Assembly: GCF_002127325.2 (NCBI RefSeq)
Contig: NC_035436.2
Span: forward strand, 81,217,716 to 81,281,715
DNA from: Helianthus annuus
Lineage: Eukaryota > Streptophyta > Magnoliopsida > Asterales > Asteraceae
Reading direction: 5' to 3'
Length of the DNA stretch: 64,000 bases
Shown here one piece after another: positions 61,395-64,000 of this stretch. Positions within the stretch are counted from its first letter, which is position 1; the number at the start of each line of letters is the position of its first letter. A program made the translations under genes and the position numbers. The notes beneath the pieces were generated by a model that ran no database searches, was not told the DNA's origin, and worked only from the letters and a program-made list of their open reading frames with translations.

Positions 61395-62266
61395 ATTACA
61401 CCGTTAGAATCGTCTCGAAAAGACGAATCCAATGATATATAATGTCAATTCGGGATTTTCCAGAATTCAACGGTGCAAACGGTTCTGTCAAACGAGCTAC
61501 GGATCACTTTCTAATTACGAAAACGTGAATTTTTTCTTACGCTTGCTATAAAATGTTCCACCCTTTAAATTTGCTGGATTTTAAATTTGCTGCCTTAATT
61601 TCGCTGGATCAGTGATTAATTTCGCTGGTCAGTGATTAATTTCGCTGGTCAGTTAGTTGTTCAAATTCGCTGGTCTAGTTCGCGTACAGGTCAATTTCGC
61701 TGACAAGTCTGTTAATTTCGCTGAACAGGTAATTTCGCCGGGTAACTAGTTCGTTATAACGACGACTGATAAAGTCGCCAAAACCGAGATAATTTCGCTG
61801 TGAAAATTATTCGGTTACCAAAGTCGCCTTTGGATTTTAATTTCGCCGGTAAATATGCTGGTCAGTACAATTTCGCAGCCTTGTATTTTCGCTGGTCCAG
61901 TAAAATCGGAAACTCAATCTGATCAAAATTCAAAAGATTTTTCTGATTCTCCAACACAAATCTGCAAAATCAAACAACCTTATCAGCTTAAAATTTTCGA
62001 AGATTATCAAGAACAGATTGAAAAACACGAAGAACAGTCTTCGAATCTTCAAGTCTATCAGCCGAAAACTTTTCCAGAATCAACCGAATCTTTCCAGAAA
62101 TCCTGCAAACCACCAAACAAACAAACCAGAAGATCAAACAGCCAAAAAACTCGAAAATTTTATCAAACCAAACACACAAATTTCGAAAATTTTAAAAACC
62201 CTAATTTCGAAAAATCTCCCTGTTTCTGCAGCAAACAATTCTGAACCGAGCCTTCAAGAGCCTAAC
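61395..62266 (-). repeat. Copia C leader with AATTTCGCTGG word array
   Basis: About 12 variants of AATTTCGC(T/C)GG from 61567 to 61903 (plus-strand reading). Two 20-base units in direct succession at 61615-61655 include TTAATTTCGCTGGTCAGTGA. The rest of the leader (61904-62266) is A-rich with no gene; frames read there are open by composition only. This is the same location as the arrays of A and B. Confidence 0.8.
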
Positions 62267-62278
62267 GCTCTGATACCA
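62267..62278 (-). other. Primer-binding site of Copia C
   Basis: TGGTATCAGAGC on the minus strand, two bases from the 5' LTR; initiator tRNA-Met type. Confidence 0.9.
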
Positions 62279-62280
62279 AT

Positions 62281-62769
62281 TGTAGGTCCCCTTGATGTGT
62301 ATGGATCTTCACAGAATTGTCAATCCGATCAAGAGTGTAGAATCCTCTTGATCAGAATATAGCAGAATGAGTAGAAACAGAAATCAGCAATCACTTTCAA
62401 ACCGGGTTTTTATTGATTATCTATCAAACTGAATTACAATCAATCAAAACCCTAACCACACACTCAAATTCATCCAAGTCTAGCTCTCACGAATTCCAAT
62501 GCCTCTCAAACTCTGTTTTTGCTGATTAACTGATTAACCTAAACCCTAAAGCCTAACCTTGTTTATATAACACAAGGTTTACTATTTGGGCTAGGGTTTG
62601 CAACATGGGCAAGCCCAATTCGTTTCCCCTTGACCCAAATGGGTTTAGTTTAGCCCAAACTCTATTATTTTACTAATACAAAGCTAAACCCGCTAACTGT
62701 TTATCGTTTAACTAATTACAAGATATCCAAAGACCAAATCTAAGCTGTTGTCACAAATATGCACCAACA
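62281..62769 (-). repeat. 5' LTR of Copia C (489 bp)
   Basis: About 7 differences from 52540-53028. The TATA-like element TTATATAA (62563-62570) lies between inverted 8-mers AACCTTGT and ACAAGGTT. Confidence 0.92.
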
Positions 62770-63349
62770 GATTGTATCCCTGCTGACTCAAACTACTTAG
62801 CCGAGGGTAACGTCACCTTCAAAAGAGGGGCCTACCACATTACGCATTAATAACTTAATTAATTATCTTTCAATAATCCAACCCTTTAGGATTCTATCCT
62901 TGTTGACTCAAACTACTGGGTTGAGGGTAACGTCACCTTCAAAAGAGGGGCCTACTACTATAACTAAGATAATCTCTTAAAAAGTGCAAAAGTGCGGAAA
63001 TAATCAAAGGTTACACTAAAGGCGAGTCGGATCCAAGTGATTCATCTTGTCTATCTGTTTTTATTTTTATTTTTCAGCATTTTTAGTTTTTATTTTCTAG
63101 TTTAAAACCTTTTTCTAAATTTTGATTTAATTAGACGTTGAGGATAAATCGGTACTAAAATCTCTTGTGTCCTTGGACGACCTCGGTATCTTACCAACAC
63201 TATACTACGCTCACGATGGGTGCACTTGCCCATATGTGTGTTTGGTATTAGTAAAATATCGTGTTTTATAAATTTAAAACTTGACTAAAATGTGAAAAGG
63301 GCTAAAAATATACATAAAATGTATATGACACCGCACGCACATCAAAATC

Positions 63350-63913
63350 CTTAACCTTTAGAAACAACAATCATTAGGTTCGCTTCATGTTATTAACATA
63401 TCAACGTCAACACCCTAACATCAAATGGATCTTTGTTAAGTAAATGTTTATTTCTAAAATAATGTCTAGCATGTTCTTTATCATTATCCGAGCATCATTA
63501 TCAATATATCTCACAAGCATATTATCATTTACTCATAGTAATCGAACATTGGTAACACTAACCTGAAATCCATGAAAAGAAGTGTGTAGAAAAGGATGAG
63601 ATATGCAAGGAATGATAAGAACTTCCAATAAAAGAATGTTGCGGATTGTCTTCCTTGAAATCTTCCAAAAAGGGAAAGAATTTCCCAAAAGAGAAAGGTG
63701 TTAGAGGGAGTGAGAGAGAGGGAAAGTGCAGCCATAAAAAATGATTGTGGAAATCATCCTAGGGTTGGCTGCACATGTCTTTATACCCACACATAAAGTT
63801 GCCGCAAACATTCAAGTGTGCACCCCCAAAAGTGTGCGGTCTCTTGGGGTTTGTTGTGGGCTGGTATTGGGCCCGAATCCCTTAATGTGTGGCCTGCTTT
63901 GAGAACCAATGTG
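63350..63913 (-). repeat. Tekay-like LTR of 4453, right part
   Basis: Continues the LTR broken at 6294. It contains GTGTGCGGTC and GTGTGCAC words (63815-63845) of the same type as 5616-6010. No gene; a frame at 63529-63735 overlaps promoter-like AG-rich DNA. The edge with the next unit near 63914 is uncertain. Confidence 0.5.
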
Positions 63914-64000
63914 TGTCACACCCCAACCGATGGCGGAATCATCGGGGCGCGACACTAGGCGAATCAGATTGCTCAAGAGAATCCATAACAACTACATTGC
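63914..64000 (-). repeat. TGTCACACCCC unit: LTR end or start of the internal region, cut by window end
   Basis: TGTCACACCCCAACCGATGG begins here. It could be the 3' end of another minus-strand LTR. Alternatively TGTCACA is the start of the 4453 LTR in its own sense, with GGTTGGGG as its purine tract. The window ends before this can be decided. Confidence 0.4.

Larger units (their letters stand above)
52540..62769 (-). mobile_element. Copia C: SIRE-like retrotransposon with full but broken gag-pol
   Basis: Two 489-bp LTRs (52540-53028, 62281-62769) differing at about 7 positions by eye (about 1.5%) and perfect GATTG duplications. Minus-strand order: 5' LTR, tRNA-Met primer-binding site, leader with word array, gag, protease, integrase, reverse transcriptase, RNase H, about 1.9 kb non-coding, purine tract, 3' LTR. 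Coding is interrupted by at least three frameshifts, an in-frame UAG and a gag-end stop. It is the only element here with recognisable Copia pol. Placement in the SIRE (Maximus) lineage is inferred from the large gag and the style of the protease/integrase motifs. The env-like ORF known from soybean SIRE1 is not seen. Confidence 0.9.
6300..63344 (+). mobile_element. Outer Athila-like LTR retrotransposon, expanded to 57 kb by nested insertions
   Basis: Both LTRs start TGATGTGTACAAAATGCAAC and end CGCACGCACATCA. They are flanked by AAATC on both sides, so both ends are intact. The primer-binding site is TGGCGCCGTTGCCGGGG (8064-8080), and the 3' LTR is preceded by a polypurine tract (51342-51356). 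Its own sequence amounts to about 1.76 kb of LTR at each end plus roughly 3.3 kb of internal DNA (8058-9076, 20628-22919, about 51315-51356). That internal DNA has two small open frames and no recognisable protease, polymerase or integrase. It is best described as a non-autonomous member of the Athila/Tat group, unless pol was deleted when the Tekay array became truncated. The rest of the span is younger inserted elements. Confidence 0.85.
51357..63344 (+). repeat. 3' LTR of the outer Athila-like element, split by Copia C
   Basis: Two parts, 51357-52539 and 62770-63344, join at the GATTG target duplication to give a 1753-bp LTR matching 6300-8057 with scattered differences. TATA box at 51916-51925. 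The GC palindrome words are conserved in position (51600-51650, 51688-51720, 51779-51815, 51862-51903). Confidence 0.9.

Noticed and set aside
61567..61903. CRISPR-like spaced repeats in the Copia leaders
   Set aside because: Words are short, degenerate and unevenly spaced, and the DNA is a plant retrotransposon leader with no cas genes.
1..64000. Host genes, tRNA or rRNA
   Set aside because: No exon with a non-transposon domain, no cloverleaf and no rRNA-like stretch was seen; TGGTATCAGAGC sites are primer-binding sites, not tRNA genes.

Overview
This is nuclear plant DNA made almost entirely of LTR retrotransposons inserted into one another. No host gene, rRNA or tRNA could be supported. 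Plant-type primer-binding sites (initiator tRNA-Met and the TGGCGCCGTTGCC type), SIRE-like Copia proteins, Tekay-like chromovirus integrase and Athila-like gag all point to a eudicot. The general style of these elements resembles Asteraceae, but that is a family-level guess from memory.

Layout. Bases 1-1497 hold the start of a minus-strand Athila-like gag. A minus-strand primer-binding site and LTR end follow, up to about 2.96 kb. Bases 2972-4452 are the 3' end of a plus-strand Athila-like element. A minus-strand Tekay-like LTR begins at 4453. That LTR is split by one very long insertion and resumes at 63350. The insertion is a plus-strand Athila-like element with LTRs at 6300-8057 and 51357-63344, flanked by a perfect 5-bp target duplication (AAATC at 6295-6299 and 63345-63349). 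It started as about 7 kb and grew to 57 kb by later insertions.

Inside the outer element, in order: (1) a solo gypsy-type LTR (9077-20627) that itself contains Copia A (12931-20448); (2) a 16-kb tandem Tekay-like array of three LTRs and two internal regions (22920-38927), truncated at both ends; (3) a probable minus-strand gypsy LTR remnant with a 1.9-kb internal duplication (38928 to about 51314), which contains Copia B (43186-50377); (4) Copia C (52540-62769), inserted in the outer 3' LTR.

How the genes work together. Copia A, B and C are related SIRE-like elements, all on the minus strand. C carries gag, protease, integrase, reverse transcriptase and RNase H, with several breaks. A and B carry only an unusually large gag with two zinc knuckles and no pol. 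Copia A has LTRs differing by one base in 411, so it is very young and must rely on pol supplied in trans. The outer Athila-like element also carries only two small open frames and no pol. The Tekay copies are pseudogenes.

The most unusual pattern is that nearly every family here has its own short word, often hairpin-forming, repeated many times in the LTR or untranslated leader: GAGCGGTCC in Copia A, GCGAAATGG in Copia B, AATTTCGCTGG in Copia C, CACGGGGCCGTG in the Athila-like element, GTTTCGTC in the Tekay LTRs and GTGTGCGGCC in the 4453 LTR. All comparisons were done by eye; LTR divergences are approximate counts.
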